Part shown: positions 1 through 7,479 of the stretch, piece after piece
Layout of the letters: each line of letters begins with the position of its first letter
Numbering within the stretch: position 1 is the first letter of the stretch
NCBI GenBank assembly: GCA_947488195.1
Contig: CANKYR010000009.1
Coordinates: 1-38,772 of the forward strand
DNA from: Flavobacteriales bacterium
Lineage (GTDB): Bacteria; Bacteroidota; Bacteroidia; Flavobacteriales_D; Sanyastnellaceae
Reading direction: 5' to 3'
DNA length: 38,772 nt
Position numbers and translations under genes: made by a program
The notes under the pieces: model-generated
What the model was told of the DNA's origin: nothing
The model's database searches: none
The model's input: only the letters and a program-made list of their open reading frames with translations

Positions 1-171
1 GGTGAATCCTTCTTGCGCCATAATAGAGGCTATAATCTCGGAGTCAGCAAAATTCATTTGGCAACCGTAACTCTCGAGCAAGAGTTTTTTTTGCGGCTTA
101 TTCGTATTTATGGGAGTCGAAATTTCCAAAAATTCGCCCTGTCTAGATTCGTCAATTTGTTTTTCTTCCAC
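1..171 (-). CDS. miaB: tRNA methylthiotransferase MiaB, N-terminal fragment (gene runs off the left edge)
   Basis: Only the first 57 codons are in the window. The translation contains [19 protein letters not shown], the start of the UPF0004 methylthiotransferase domain; its Cys is expected to be the first of the three cysteines binding the auxiliary Fe-S cluster in MiaB. The family adds a 2-methylthio group to i6A37 of tRNAs reading UNN codons using radical SAM chemistry; that domain lies outside the window. I chose the GTG at 169-171: an in-frame stop lies six codons upstream and there is no ATG between. The gene is divergent from topA and has an exact -7 promoter element at 198-205. RimO and MtaB are relatives, but the NFADSE wording fits MiaB best. 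Confidence 0.85.
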   Translation of the reverse strand, partial: MEEKQIDESRQGEFLEISTPINTNKPQKKLLLESYGCQMNFADSEIIASIMAQEGFT

Positions 172-197
172 AGTGTCTGGCTGTTTTGATTAGTGTG

Positions 198-205
198 CAA
201 AAATA
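198..205 (-). promoter_or_regulatory. Candidate -7 promoter element of miaB
   Basis: Read on the minus strand this is TATTTTTG, an exact match to the Bacteroidota consensus TAnnTTTG. Transcription would begin near 192 and give a leader of about 20 nt before the GTG. I see no TTG at the usual -33 distance; that space is filled by the palindrome at 208-225. Confidence 0.45.
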
Positions 206-207
206 AT

Positions 208-225
208 CTATTTCTATAGAAATAG
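208..225. promoter_or_regulatory. 18-bp perfect palindrome between miaB and topA
   Basis: CTATTTCTATAGAAATAG equals its own reverse complement over all 18 positions. It sits directly upstream of the miaB -7 element and about 20 bp before the topA -33 element, which is where an operator controlling one or both divergent genes would lie. No regulator is encoded nearby and I do not recognise the site as a known operator. The region is AT-rich, so a chance palindrome cannot be excluded. Confidence 0.4.
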
Positions 226-246
226 CATATATAATCGCATAACCAA

Positions 247-280
247 TTTGGATACTAACGGATAAATGCATATACCTTTG
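247..280 (+). promoter_or_regulatory. Promoter of topA (-33 TTTG, -7 TACCTTTG)
   Basis: TTTG at 247-250 is followed after 22 bp by TACCTTTG at 273-280, an exact TAnnTTTG. The spacing fits the Bacteroidota primary sigma factor pattern of TTG, 17-23 bp, TAnnTTTG. Predicted start of transcription is near 286, leaving a leader of about 15 nt. Confidence 0.6.
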
Positions 281-300
281 CCGCAATTCAAAAACGAAAT

Positions 301-2721
301 ATGGCTAAAAATCTTGTTATAGTAGAGTCCCCTGCAAAGGCGAAAACCATCGAAGGGTACTTAGGAAGTGACTACGTTGTGAAGGCGAGTATTGGCCACG
401 TTCGTGATTTGCCAAAGAATAATTTCGCAGTTAGCGCCGATGGAAATTTCGATGTGACTTACGAGATCTATCCAGATTCTGAAAAAGTGGTTAATGAGCT
501 AAAGAAATTGGCGAAAGAGGCAATTAAGGACAATAAGTTTGTTTGGTTAGCGACGGATGAGGACCGCGAGGGAGAGGCTATTTCTTGGCATTTGTTAGAA
601 GCAATGAAAATCGATGAGAGTAAAACCAAGCGCATTGTTTTTTCCGAGATCACCAAAAATGCGATACTAGCAGCAATGGAAAAACCAAGAACCATAGACA
701 TGGATTTGGTGAATGCGCAGCAAGCGAGAAGAATATTAGATAGAATTGTAGGTTTCGAACTTTCCCCTGTCTTGTGGAGAAAGGTTGGTCCGTCTTTGAG
801 TGCCGGTCGTGTGCAAAGTGTCACCGTGAGATTAATTGTAGAAAGAGAACGCGAGATTGAAGTCTTCAACGCTTCTGCTTATTTCGGAATTCGTGCTACC
901 TTCAATTTGCCAGATGCGGTATTGAAGGCAGATTTGCCTGGGAAAATTTCTGATGGAACTTCTGCTCAAACATTCTTAGAAGATTGTAAAGAAGCGGAAT
1001 TCGCGATAGCTTCTCTAGAAATGAAACCTGGAACAAGGTCTCCAGCAGCTCCATTCACCACTTCAACTCTTCAACAGGAGGCGGGAAGAAAATTGGGTAT
1101 GTCTGTGAAGGCGACCATGACGGTTGCCCAGAAATTATATGAGAGCGGAAAGATCACCTACATGAGAACTGACAGTATGAACTTGTCAGATTTCGCAAGG
1201 GATGCAGCGAAGAATGAGATTGAATCGAGTTATGGAAAAGAGTATGCTTTTCCAAGAGTATTCAAATCGAAAAAAGGTGCCCAAGAAGCGCACGAAGCCA
1301 TTCGTCCAACCAATATGGCAGTTAAAACCATTGACGGAGACACCAACGAAAAAAGACTATACGAATTAATATGGAAGAGAACATTGGCAAGTCAAATGGC
1401 CGATGCGCAATTGGAGAATACAACCGCACATGTGAACATTTCAACCCGAACCGAAACGCTAGTTGCAAGAGGGCAAGTTGTCAAATTCCACGGATTCTTG
1501 AAAGTGTATGCCGAAGGAACAGATGACGAAGAATCTGACGAAAGTGGTGTTCTTCCTCCGTTGCACGAAGGGCAAATGCTGGACCTGAGGGCCATGGTTG
1601 CTCAGGAAAAATTCACGCAGAAACCGGCACGCTTCAGCGAAGCAAGTTTGGTGAAAAAAATGGAAGAGTTGGGTATTGGAAGACCTTCGACATATGCTTC
1701 AACAATTAACACGATACAAGCCCGAACCTACGTGGTGAAGCAAGACCTGGAGGGAAAAGCGCGTTCATATGCGGTGCATACCTTGGCCAATAAAAACATT
1801 ACGTCAGATACGAAAACTGAGAATACCGGAGCGGAAAAATCAAAGTTATTTCCAACAGACATTGGACGTGTAGTGAATGACTTCTTGGTGGAAAACTTCG
1901 TGTCCATTCTTGACCCTGAATTCACAGCGAAAGTTGAGGAAGAGTTCGATATTATTGCTCAAGGTGAATTAGATTGGAAAGAAATGCTTCGCACATTCTA
2001 CAATCCGTTCCATGAAAATGTAACGAAGACAATGAACGAAGCTGCTCGTGCTTCCGGTGAACGTTTTCTAGGAGATGACCCAGCAACGGGGAAACCGATC
2101 ATTGCACGTATTGGAAGATTTGGCCCGATGATTCAATTGGGAACGGCTGAAGAAGAGGAGAAGAAATTCGCGTCGCTTCGTCCGGGGCAAAGTATCAATA
2201 CCATAACTCTAGAGGAAGCTTTGGATTTATTCAAGATGCCGCGTAACCTTGGCGAGTGGAACGGAGAAAAAATTGTTGTGGGCATCGGACGTTTCGGTCC
2301 GTACGTGAAATTTAAATCGACCTACGCTTCTCTTCGTGTGAAGGAAGGAGACGATCCGTTTACCATTGATTTAGCTAGAGCCGTTAAATTGGTAGAAGAT
2401 AAAATAAACGGGGTGAACGCAAATCTTTTGAAGACTTTTGCCGAAGATGAAAATGTCCAAATTATCAATGGTCGTTTTGGAGCCTATTTGAAATCGGGGA
2501 ATTTGAATTTCAAACTACCAAAGGGTGCCAAGGCCGATGATATTTCTTGGCCAGATGCTCAGCAGATCATGGAAGAGCAGATGGAGCAGGCAACAAAAAA
2601 AGCGGCGTCGAGAAAGCCAGCGCCGAAAAAAGCTCCGGCCAAAAAGGCACCTGCTAAGAAGGCTGCGGCAAAGAAAGCTCCAGCTAAAAAGGCCGCTGCG
2701 AAAAAATCTCCCAAGAAATAA
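301..2721 (+). CDS. topA: DNA topoisomerase I (type IA) with lysine/alanine-rich tail
   Basis: This 806-aa protein relaxes negatively supercoiled DNA by cutting and passing one strand. The Toprim domain occupies about residues 3-115 (VIVESPAKAKTIEGYLG; Mg-binding DEDRE at 86-90). The active-site tyrosine is Tyr287 in KITYMRTDS. Residues about 600-770 carry three C-terminal TopoI repeats seen as RFGPMIQLG, RFGPYVKF and RFGAYLKSG. The last 35 or so residues are a run of AKKAPAKK-type repeats. There is a single cysteine (Cys229), so the zinc ribbons of the E. coli enzyme are absent; the repeats and basic tail presumably replace them in DNA binding. ATG at 301 places VIVESPAK near the N-terminus, as is normal. 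A promoter lies at 247-280. Confidence 0.97.
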   Translation: MAKNLVIVESPAKAKTIEGYLGSDYVVKASIGHVRDLPKNNFAVSADGNFDVTYEIYPDSEKVVNELKKLAKEAIKDNKFVWLATDEDREGEAISWHLLEAMKIDESKTKRIVFSEITKNAILAAMEKPRTIDMDLVNAQQARRILDRIVGFELSPVLWRKVGPSLSAGRVQSVTVRLIVEREREIEVFNASAYFGIRATFNLPDAVLKADLPGKISDGTSAQTFLEDCKEAEFAIASLEMKPGTRSPAAPFTTSTLQQEAGRKLGMSVKATMTVAQKLYESGKITYMRTDSMNLSDFARDAAKNEIESSYGKEYAFPRVFKSKKGAQEAHEAIRPTNMAVKTIDGDTNEKRLYELIWKRTLASQMADAQLENTTAHVNISTRTETLVARGQVVKFHGFLKVYAEGTDDEESDESGVLPPLHEGQMLDLRAMVAQEKFTQKPARFSEASLVKKMEELGIGRPSTYASTINTIQARTYVVKQDLEGKARSYAVHTLANKNITSDTKTENTGAEKSKLFPTDIGRVVNDFLVENFVSILDPEFTAKVEEEFDIIAQGELDWKEMLRTFYNPFHENVTKTMNEAARASGERFLGDDPATGKPIIARIGRFGPMIQLGTAEEEEKKFASLRPGQSINTITLEEALDLFKMPRNLGEWNGEKIVVGIGRFGPYVKFKSTYASLRVKEGDDPFTIDLARAVKLVEDKINGVNANLLKTFAEDENVQIINGRFGAYLKSGNLNFKLPKGAKADDISWPDAQQIMEEQMEQATKKAASRKPAPKKAPAKKAPAKKAAAKKAPAKKAAAKKSPKK

Positions 2722-2738
2722 ATGTGAATCATCACATT
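2721..2738 (+). terminator. Weak hairpin at the topA stop codon
   Basis: AATGTGA and TCACATT form a perfect 7-bp stem with a 4-nt loop (atca), starting in the topA stop codon. The T-run (TTTTTT) lies only about 16 nt further on, so it is not a classical intrinsic terminator. A second short stem, AACGG/CCGTT at 2775-2789, follows. Partial termination or mRNA 3'-end protection are both possible. Confidence 0.3.
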
Positions 2739-2802
2739 CCTTTGTTGAAATGATTTTTTAGTTGAATGAAATTGAACGGTTCCTCCGTTTAGTTTCGTGC
2801 TT

Positions 2803-3969
2803 ATGGATTTGTCAGTATTTCTTACTCCGAGCCTATTTCACGATAGCTCAAATCGCTTTTTCGCGAACAACACGATTGGTGCCCAGACGCGTTTTTATTT
2901 CGACGATGAAAACGATTTGAACGAAAGGCAAATAGCCATTGTTGGGGTTTGTGAAGATCGCAATTCAGAAAACAATTCAGGCGCAGCAAATGCCCCAGAT
3001 GAAGTAAGAAAAGAGCTCTACAAGCTTTTAGCCTGCGACGATTATTCGAAGATTGTCGATTTGGGAAATATTCTGCCCGGAGAAACCCCTGAGGACACAT
3101 ACTACGCTCTTTCACAAGTATGCACGGCTTGCATGAAGTTAAACATTGTTCCTGTTGTCATAGGCGGAACACAAGATTTAACTTATGCCACCTACAAGGC
3201 TTATGAGGCCATGGAACAAACGGTGAACTTGGTAACCATTGATTCAAAGTTGGATTTTGGTTCTAGTCCAGATGACTCCACTGCAGAAGGCTACCTGAAT
3301 CGCATCATTCTTCACCGCCCGAATTATTTATTTAATTATTCTAACCTCGGGCATCAACGTTATTTGACGGACAAAGCTCTGCTTGAATTGACGACCAAGA
3401 TGTATTTCGATGCAATTAGGTTGGGTGAAATTCAACAAGATCTTTCTATTGCAGAACCGGTCATTCGAAATGCAGATTTGTTAAGTTTCGACTTAAGTTC
3501 AGTTCGTTACTCGGAATTTATGTCGACCAAGAAAAGTGGTCCGAATGGATTTTTTGGTCATGAAGCGGCGCAGTTGTGCAAATATGCGGGTATGAGTGAG
3601 AAGCTGACCTGTATCGGTTTCTATGAGTTTAATCCTTCCCTTGATGACAGTGGTCAATCGGCCCAGCTCGCGGCGCAATTGATTTGGTGTTTCATTGATG
3701 GCTACCATGCGCGCCGAGGTGACTATCCGATTGCGTCACTTTCAGAATATGAAAAGTTCATTGTACTACTAACTGATTCTGGAGATGAGTTGGTCTTTTA
3801 TAAAAGTCATCTAACGAATCGTTGGTGGTTGGAAGTTGCATATCCTGCTGGCACTGAAGAAAAGCATGTGCGAAATCATGTTGTGCCCTGCACTTATGCG
3901 GACTATGCAATGGCTGCTCAGCAAGAAATGCCTGATAGATGGTGGAAAACATTCCAGAAGTTAGTTTAA
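2803..3969 (+). CDS. Arginase/formimidoylglutamase-fold protein, probably catalytically dead
   Basis: The 388-aa protein aligns by eye with the ureohydrolase superfamily. Numbering from the GTG at 2797, the family's GGDHS motif is GGTQD (123-127), DAHxD is DSKLD (149-153), SxDxD is SFDLS (230-234), and a late EFNP (277-280) carries the family Glu. So the metal-ligand His is Gln126, the second His is Lys151 and one Asp is Ser234, while Asp149, Asp153 and Asp232 remain. Loss of about half the Mn ligands argues against arginase or formimidoylglutamase activity. There is no signal peptide, so it should be cytoplasmic. I prefer ATG at 2803 to the in-frame GTG at 2797. It lies between topA and the T9SS genes on the same strand; a link to secretion is only positional. 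Confidence 0.8.
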   Translation: MDLSVFLTPSLFHDSSNRFFANNTIGAQTRFYFDDENDLNERQIAIVGVCEDRNSENNSGAANAPDEVRKELYKLLACDDYSKIVDLGNILPGETPEDTYYALSQVCTACMKLNIVPVVIGGTQDLTYATYKAYEAMEQTVNLVTIDSKLDFGSSPDDSTAEGYLNRIILHRPNYLFNYSNLGHQRYLTDKALLELTTKMYFDAIRLGEIQQDLSIAEPVIRNADLLSFDLSSVRYSEFMSTKKSGPNGFFGHEAAQLCKYAGMSEKLTCIGFYEFNPSLDDSGQSAQLAAQLIWCFIDGYHARRGDYPIASLSEYEKFIVLLTDSGDELVFYKSHLTNRWWLEVAYPAGTEEKHVRNHVVPCTYADYAMAAQQEMPDRWWKTFQKLV

Positions 3970-4081
3970 TAAAGTTTAGGTTTCCAACAATTAGTTGCTC
4001 TTCTTTTACATGTTAACTCATTGACAGCCATACGAAATGAATCGTTTATCTTTTAGCTCATGTTGAATTTCTCTTGTTTTT

Positions 4082-4112
4082 TTTGTTTTTTTGATTAGAT
4101 TTTCTATTTTAG
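4082..4112 (+). promoter_or_regulatory. Candidate promoter of the porP/gld block
   Basis: TTTG at 4082-4085 is followed after 19 bp by TATTTTAG at 4105-4112, one mismatch from TAnnTTTG. The predicted leader is about 50 nt. The surrounding sequence is T-rich, which raises the chance of accidental matches. Confidence 0.35.
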
Positions 4113-4169
4113 CAAACTCTGTTTATTCTCACTTTGAGATTATACAGTGTTAAACGAAAGAACCAAACG

Positions 4170-5123
4170 ATGAAAAAACTGTATTTTCTTCTCCTAGCGT
4201 TTTCTCTTGCGGGTGCTGTCAATGCTCAGCAAGATCCGCAATTCTCATTGTGGATGTTTGATAGAATTTCTTTCAATCCGGCTGCCGCTGGGATAGATAA
4301 CATGCATCAGATTCAAGCATTTCACCGAGACCAGTGGGATGGCTTCGACCGAGATCCAAAGACTTATCTGTTCAATTATAACGGGTATGTTAAGGCTGGA
4401 GGAAGAACAGTTGGGTTGGGTCTTTCTGCCATGACAGAAGTTTTAGGACAGGAACAAAACAAGTTCGTTCGTTTATCCGGAGCTTATCATTTGCCAATTG
4501 GCAACAATATTCTTTCTGCAGGTGTTCAAATAGGAATGCTTTCAAAAACTTTAGGAACAAACTGGATTGCAATTGATCCAACAGACCCAAACATACCAAT
4601 AACAGGATTGTCGCAGGGTGGCTTCGATGCGAATGTTGGATTAATGTTTTACCAAAAAAATAAATATTATGCAGGAGTAAGTGCTACGCATTTGCCGGCA
4701 ACTAGCTTAGCTGACTTAGGATTTGCAACTGCTCGTCATCTGTACGTTATGGGTGGTTACAATTACGATTTAAACAACGGCTTAGTTATTCGCACAAACG
4801 CTTTAGTAAAAACAGACATGAAGGCTTCACCAGCCATTGATGTAAATGCAAATGTTTTATGGAACAATTTGCTTTGGGGTGGAGTTGCTTTCCGTCCAGG
4901 AGATGCAATTATTCCAATGGCAGGAATGCAAATGACTTTGAATACCGTTCAACAAGGACGTTATACCTACACACACGGATTTAAAATGGGATATTCGTAT
5001 GATGTAACACTCAGTACGATTAAGAACTACAGTGCCGGGTCACATGAGTTCTTTTTGACGTATGAATTTAATCTTGGAAAAACCCCAATTCGAAGAATTT
5101 CGGGTGATCCGCGATTATTGTAA
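4170..5123 (+). CDS. porP: PorP/SprF-family outer-membrane protein (T9SS/gliding)
   Basis: The 317-aa protein starts MKKLYFLLLAFSLAGAVNAQ, a clear Sec signal peptide with likely cleavage after residue 20. The mature start QQDPQFSLWMFDRISFNPAAAG is the hallmark of the Bacteroidota PorP/SprF family, and the rest looks like a short-strand outer-membrane beta-barrel. An in-frame TTG at 4134 would add 12 polar residues ahead of the signal peptide, so ATG at 4170 is better. It stands 78 bp upstream of gldK, the same order as porP-porKLMN in Porphyromonas gingivalis. PorP is needed for T9SS function there, while SprF paralogues help localise the adhesin SprB. Many genomes carry several paralogues; position supports PorP here. 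Confidence 0.85.
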   Translation: MKKLYFLLLAFSLAGAVNAQQDPQFSLWMFDRISFNPAAAGIDNMHQIQAFHRDQWDGFDRDPKTYLFNYNGYVKAGGRTVGLGLSAMTEVLGQEQNKFVRLSGAYHLPIGNNILSAGVQIGMLSKTLGTNWIAIDPTDPNIPITGLSQGGFDANVGLMFYQKNKYYAGVSATHLPATSLADLGFATARHLYVMGGYNYDLNNGLVIRTNALVKTDMKASPAIDVNANVLWNNLLWGGVAFRPGDAIIPMAGMQMTLNTVQQGRYTYTHGFKMGYSYDVTLSTIKNYSAGSHEFFLTYEFNLGKTPIRRISGDPRLL

Positions 5124-5139
5124 CAATAAAATGAAACCC

Positions 5140-5185
5140 AACGTAGTTATAATAACGTTAAGCTTAACCCAACAGAGTTTAACTC
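5140..5185. promoter_or_regulatory. Cluster of three inverted repeats upstream of gldK
   Basis: Within 46 bp there is an imperfect 20-bp palindrome (5140-5159: arms AACGT/ACGTT around a central TTATAA), an overlapping perfect 12-bp palindrome GTTAAGCTTAAC (5157-5168), and GAGTT-t-AACTC (5175-5185). They fill most of the porP-gldK spacer and end 16 bp before the gldK ATG. They could be regulator sites or mRNA structures affecting gldK translation. I know of no matching consensus. Confidence 0.35.
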
Positions 5186-5201
5186 ATTAATTTAGGAAGT
5201 C

Positions 5202-6593
5202 ATGAAAAAATCAATTTTGTTTTTCGCATTAGTGTCTTCGTTGCTTGTAGGATGTTATCCTGGACCAGCTGGAGAACTAGTAGGTGTTTACCCTCGCGAG
5301 GAATGGGTTCAAGTGAATCCTTATGGAATGAATTACATTCATTTCGGTTCTTTCACCATGGGAAATAACGATCGCGACCTCGCAGGTGGCATGACTGTAA
5401 AGGCAAAAACGGTAACCGTTTCGGCTTTTTACATGGATCAACATGAGATTTCAAACAATGAATATCGCCAGTTCGTTTTTTGGGTGCGTGACTCTTTAAT
5501 GAGAGATCAATTGGCTCAAAACGAAATTGAGGGATTCGGAATTTCTGAGCGTGAAGACGGTCGTGAGATGGATCGTTTCATCAATAAAGGCTACAAACTC
5601 GATTGGGAGACTGAAATTGATATGGAGAACGACGAAGTTTTCGATATCGTTTATGATGAATTCTACCTTCAAGGGGCTGACAAGTATTACGATCGTAAGG
5701 AAATTGATTCACGTAAATTGAAGTATCGCTACTGGTGGATTGACTTCGAAGGTGCTGCTAAGAAAAAAGGAAATCGCGATGAAGAAACTAGCGAAAAGAA
5801 CTCATTGGACCAGTTGCACTCGATTAAAATCAATTCAGACAGAACGAAATTTGTTATCGAAGAACAAATCAATGTTTATCCAGACACCTTGGTGTGGGCG
5901 CATGATTTCACATACTCGAACAATACACATTTAACAGAAACATATTTCTGGCATCCGGCCTATGATGACTACCCTGTTGTGGGAGTTACTTGGGGTCAGT
6001 GTCAAGCCTTCTGTGCTTGGAGAACCCAAATCCTAAATGAGTGGAAGCAGCAAAACGGAGAAACATTCGTTCAGCGTTTCCGCTTGCCTTCAGAGGCTGA
6101 GTGGGAATATGCTTCACGCGGTGGACTTTCAAATGAAGAGTATCCTTGGGGCGGTCCTTACACACGTAACTATCTAGGTTGTCCATTAGCTAACTTCAAG
6201 CCTATGCGCGGTGACTATCCAGATGATAATGGAGTTCATACTGTTCCAATAGGATCATACTCTCCAAACGGCTGGGGTCTATACAACATGGCGGGAAATG
6301 TTGCGGAGTGGTGTAACACTGCATATGACGAGGGAGCTTATGAAGTTATGCACGATTTGAATCCTGAGTTCGACTATCGCGCTAAGGAAGATGATGCAAC
6401 TACTCAAAAGCGTAAAGTAACACGCGGAGGATCTTGGAAAGATATTTCATACTTTATACAATGCGGAACTCGTTCATACGAATTCCAAGACACGGCTAAG
6501 TCATACATCGGTTTCCGTTGTGCAATGACATACTTAGGTCGTGGTAAAAGCGGTCCTTCTGAAGACTGGAACATTCCAGCTGGGAGCGAATAA
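5202..6593 (+). CDS. gldK: T9SS/gliding lipoprotein GldK (PorK)
   Basis: The 463-aa protein begins with a lipoprotein signal: lipobox LVGC with lipidated Cys18. The body is a formylglycine-generating-enzyme (SUMF1/FGE-sulfatase) fold, seen in FGSFTMGNND, PVVGVTWGQCQAFCAWR, RLPSEAEWEYASRGG, GLYNMAGNVAEW and VTRGGSWKD..GFRCAM. GldK/PorK is an outer-membrane lipoprotein that forms the periplasmic T9SS ring with GldN. A charged insertion at about residues 115-235 interrupts the FGE fold. The stretch after GGSW that carries the paired catalytic cysteines in true FGE is shortened and keeps only one Cys (IQCGTR), consistent with a structural role. It opens the gldKLMN run and has a palindrome cluster upstream. 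Confidence 0.95.
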   Translation: MKKSILFFALVSSLLVGCYPGPAGELVGVYPREEWVQVNPYGMNYIHFGSFTMGNNDRDLAGGMTVKAKTVTVSAFYMDQHEISNNEYRQFVFWVRDSLMRDQLAQNEIEGFGISEREDGREMDRFINKGYKLDWETEIDMENDEVFDIVYDEFYLQGADKYYDRKEIDSRKLKYRYWWIDFEGAAKKKGNRDEETSEKNSLDQLHSIKINSDRTKFVIEEQINVYPDTLVWAHDFTYSNNTHLTETYFWHPAYDDYPVVGVTWGQCQAFCAWRTQILNEWKQQNGETFVQRFRLPSEAEWEYASRGGLSNEEYPWGGPYTRNYLGCPLANFKPMRGDYPDDNGVHTVPIGSYSPNGWGLYNMAGNVAEWCNTAYDEGAYEVMHDLNPEFDYRAKEDDATTQKRKVTRGGSWKDISYFIQCGTRSYEFQDTAKSYIGFRCAMTYLGRGKSGPSEDWNIPAGSE

Positions 6594-6643
6594 TTCATAG
6601 AAACCAATTAGAAACCATATAAATAACTTAAATTTTTAAATCA

Positions 6644-7435
6644 ATGAAACCTGGAAGTAAAGCTTGGAAAAATTTTATGGCAAAACTGTACGGAATCGGA
6701 GCAGCTGTCGTAATTATTGGAGCGATGTTTAAAATTCAGCACTGGCCGTTTGCGTCTTTGTTGCTTGTTGTGGGATTGACTACTGAGGCTATTATCTTCT
6801 TTTTCTCAGCGTTTGAACCTTTACACGAAGAACCAGACTGGTCTTTGGTTTACCCTGAATTAGCTACTCCAGAAGACGGAGAGCATGGACATGGTTCAAA
6901 AAAGACTGTTGTAAACAAAGGTGTTTCTCAACAATTAGATGCTCTTTTGAGTGAGGCTAAGATTGATGGTGATTTGATTTCAAGTCTTGGAGACGGAATG
7001 AGAACATTTAGCTCGAATGCGCGTCAAATGGCAGACTCTACAGATGCTGCTATGGCAAGTTCAAATTACGCAAGTTCATTGCAAGATGCTTCTGCTAAAG
7101 TTTCTAAATTGGCTTCTACCTTTGAAGCTGCTTCAGAGCAATTGACTGGTCTTGTTGCTCATACAGAGCAAGGTGCTAGCGCAGGTGAGAATTTGCAAAA
7201 AATGTCTCAAAATCTTGCAGCATTGAATGGAATGTACGAGTTGCAATTGACAGAATTAGAGAAGACACGTCTTATGTTCGGAGATATGGGTGCATTGGTC
7301 AAAAACCTTGCTGACTCAGTTGAAGATACTAAGTTGTACAAAGAGAATATTTCTGAGCTTGCGCATAACTTGAAATCGTTGAACACGATTTACGCTAATA
7401 TGTTAAATGCAATGGGCTCTGGCCGTCAAGCATAA
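6644..7435 (+). CDS. gldL: T9SS/gliding motor protein GldL (PorL)
   Basis: A 263-aa inner-membrane protein with two N-terminal transmembrane segments (about residues 14-29 and 36-57) joined by KIQHWPF, the usual GldL signature. Glu48 in the second segment (LTTEAI) matches the conserved membrane glutamate placed in the proton path. The rest is a cytoplasmic, Ala/Ser/Gln-rich helical and coiled-coil domain. With GldM it forms the 5:2 rotary motor using proton motive force to power secretion and gliding. It starts 50 bp after gldK. Confidence 0.95.
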   Translation: MKPGSKAWKNFMAKLYGIGAAVVIIGAMFKIQHWPFASLLLVVGLTTEAIIFFFSAFEPLHEEPDWSLVYPELATPEDGEHGHGSKKTVVNKGVSQQLDALLSEAKIDGDLISSLGDGMRTFSSNARQMADSTDAAMASSNYASSLQDASAKVSKLASTFEAASEQLTGLVAHTEQGASAGENLQKMSQNLAALNGMYELQLTELEKTRLMFGDMGALVKNLADSVEDTKLYKENISELAHNLKSLNTIYANMLNAMGSGRQA

Positions 7436-7465
7436 GTTCCACATAATAATTATAGTAATTAAAAT

Positions 7466-7472
7466 AAGGAGG
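7466..7472 (+). promoter_or_regulatory. Full-consensus Shine-Dalgarno of gldM
   Basis: AAGGAGG lies 7 nt before the gldM ATG at 7480. This is near-perfect complementarity to anti-SD, whereas most genes here have only A-rich sequence before their starts. Bacteroidota ribosomes generally make little use of SD pairing, so this site stands out. Confidence 0.6.
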
Positions 7473-7479
7473 AACTAAA

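Noticed and set aside
2595..2718. Repetitive DNA at the end of topA as a tandem-repeat element
   Set aside because: It is explained by the in-frame Lys/Ala/Pro tail; units are irregular and there are no flanking repeats.
4074..4094. T-rich run as terminator after the ureohydrolase-like gene
   Set aside because: No stable GC-containing stem precedes the T-run, so it is not an intrinsic terminator.
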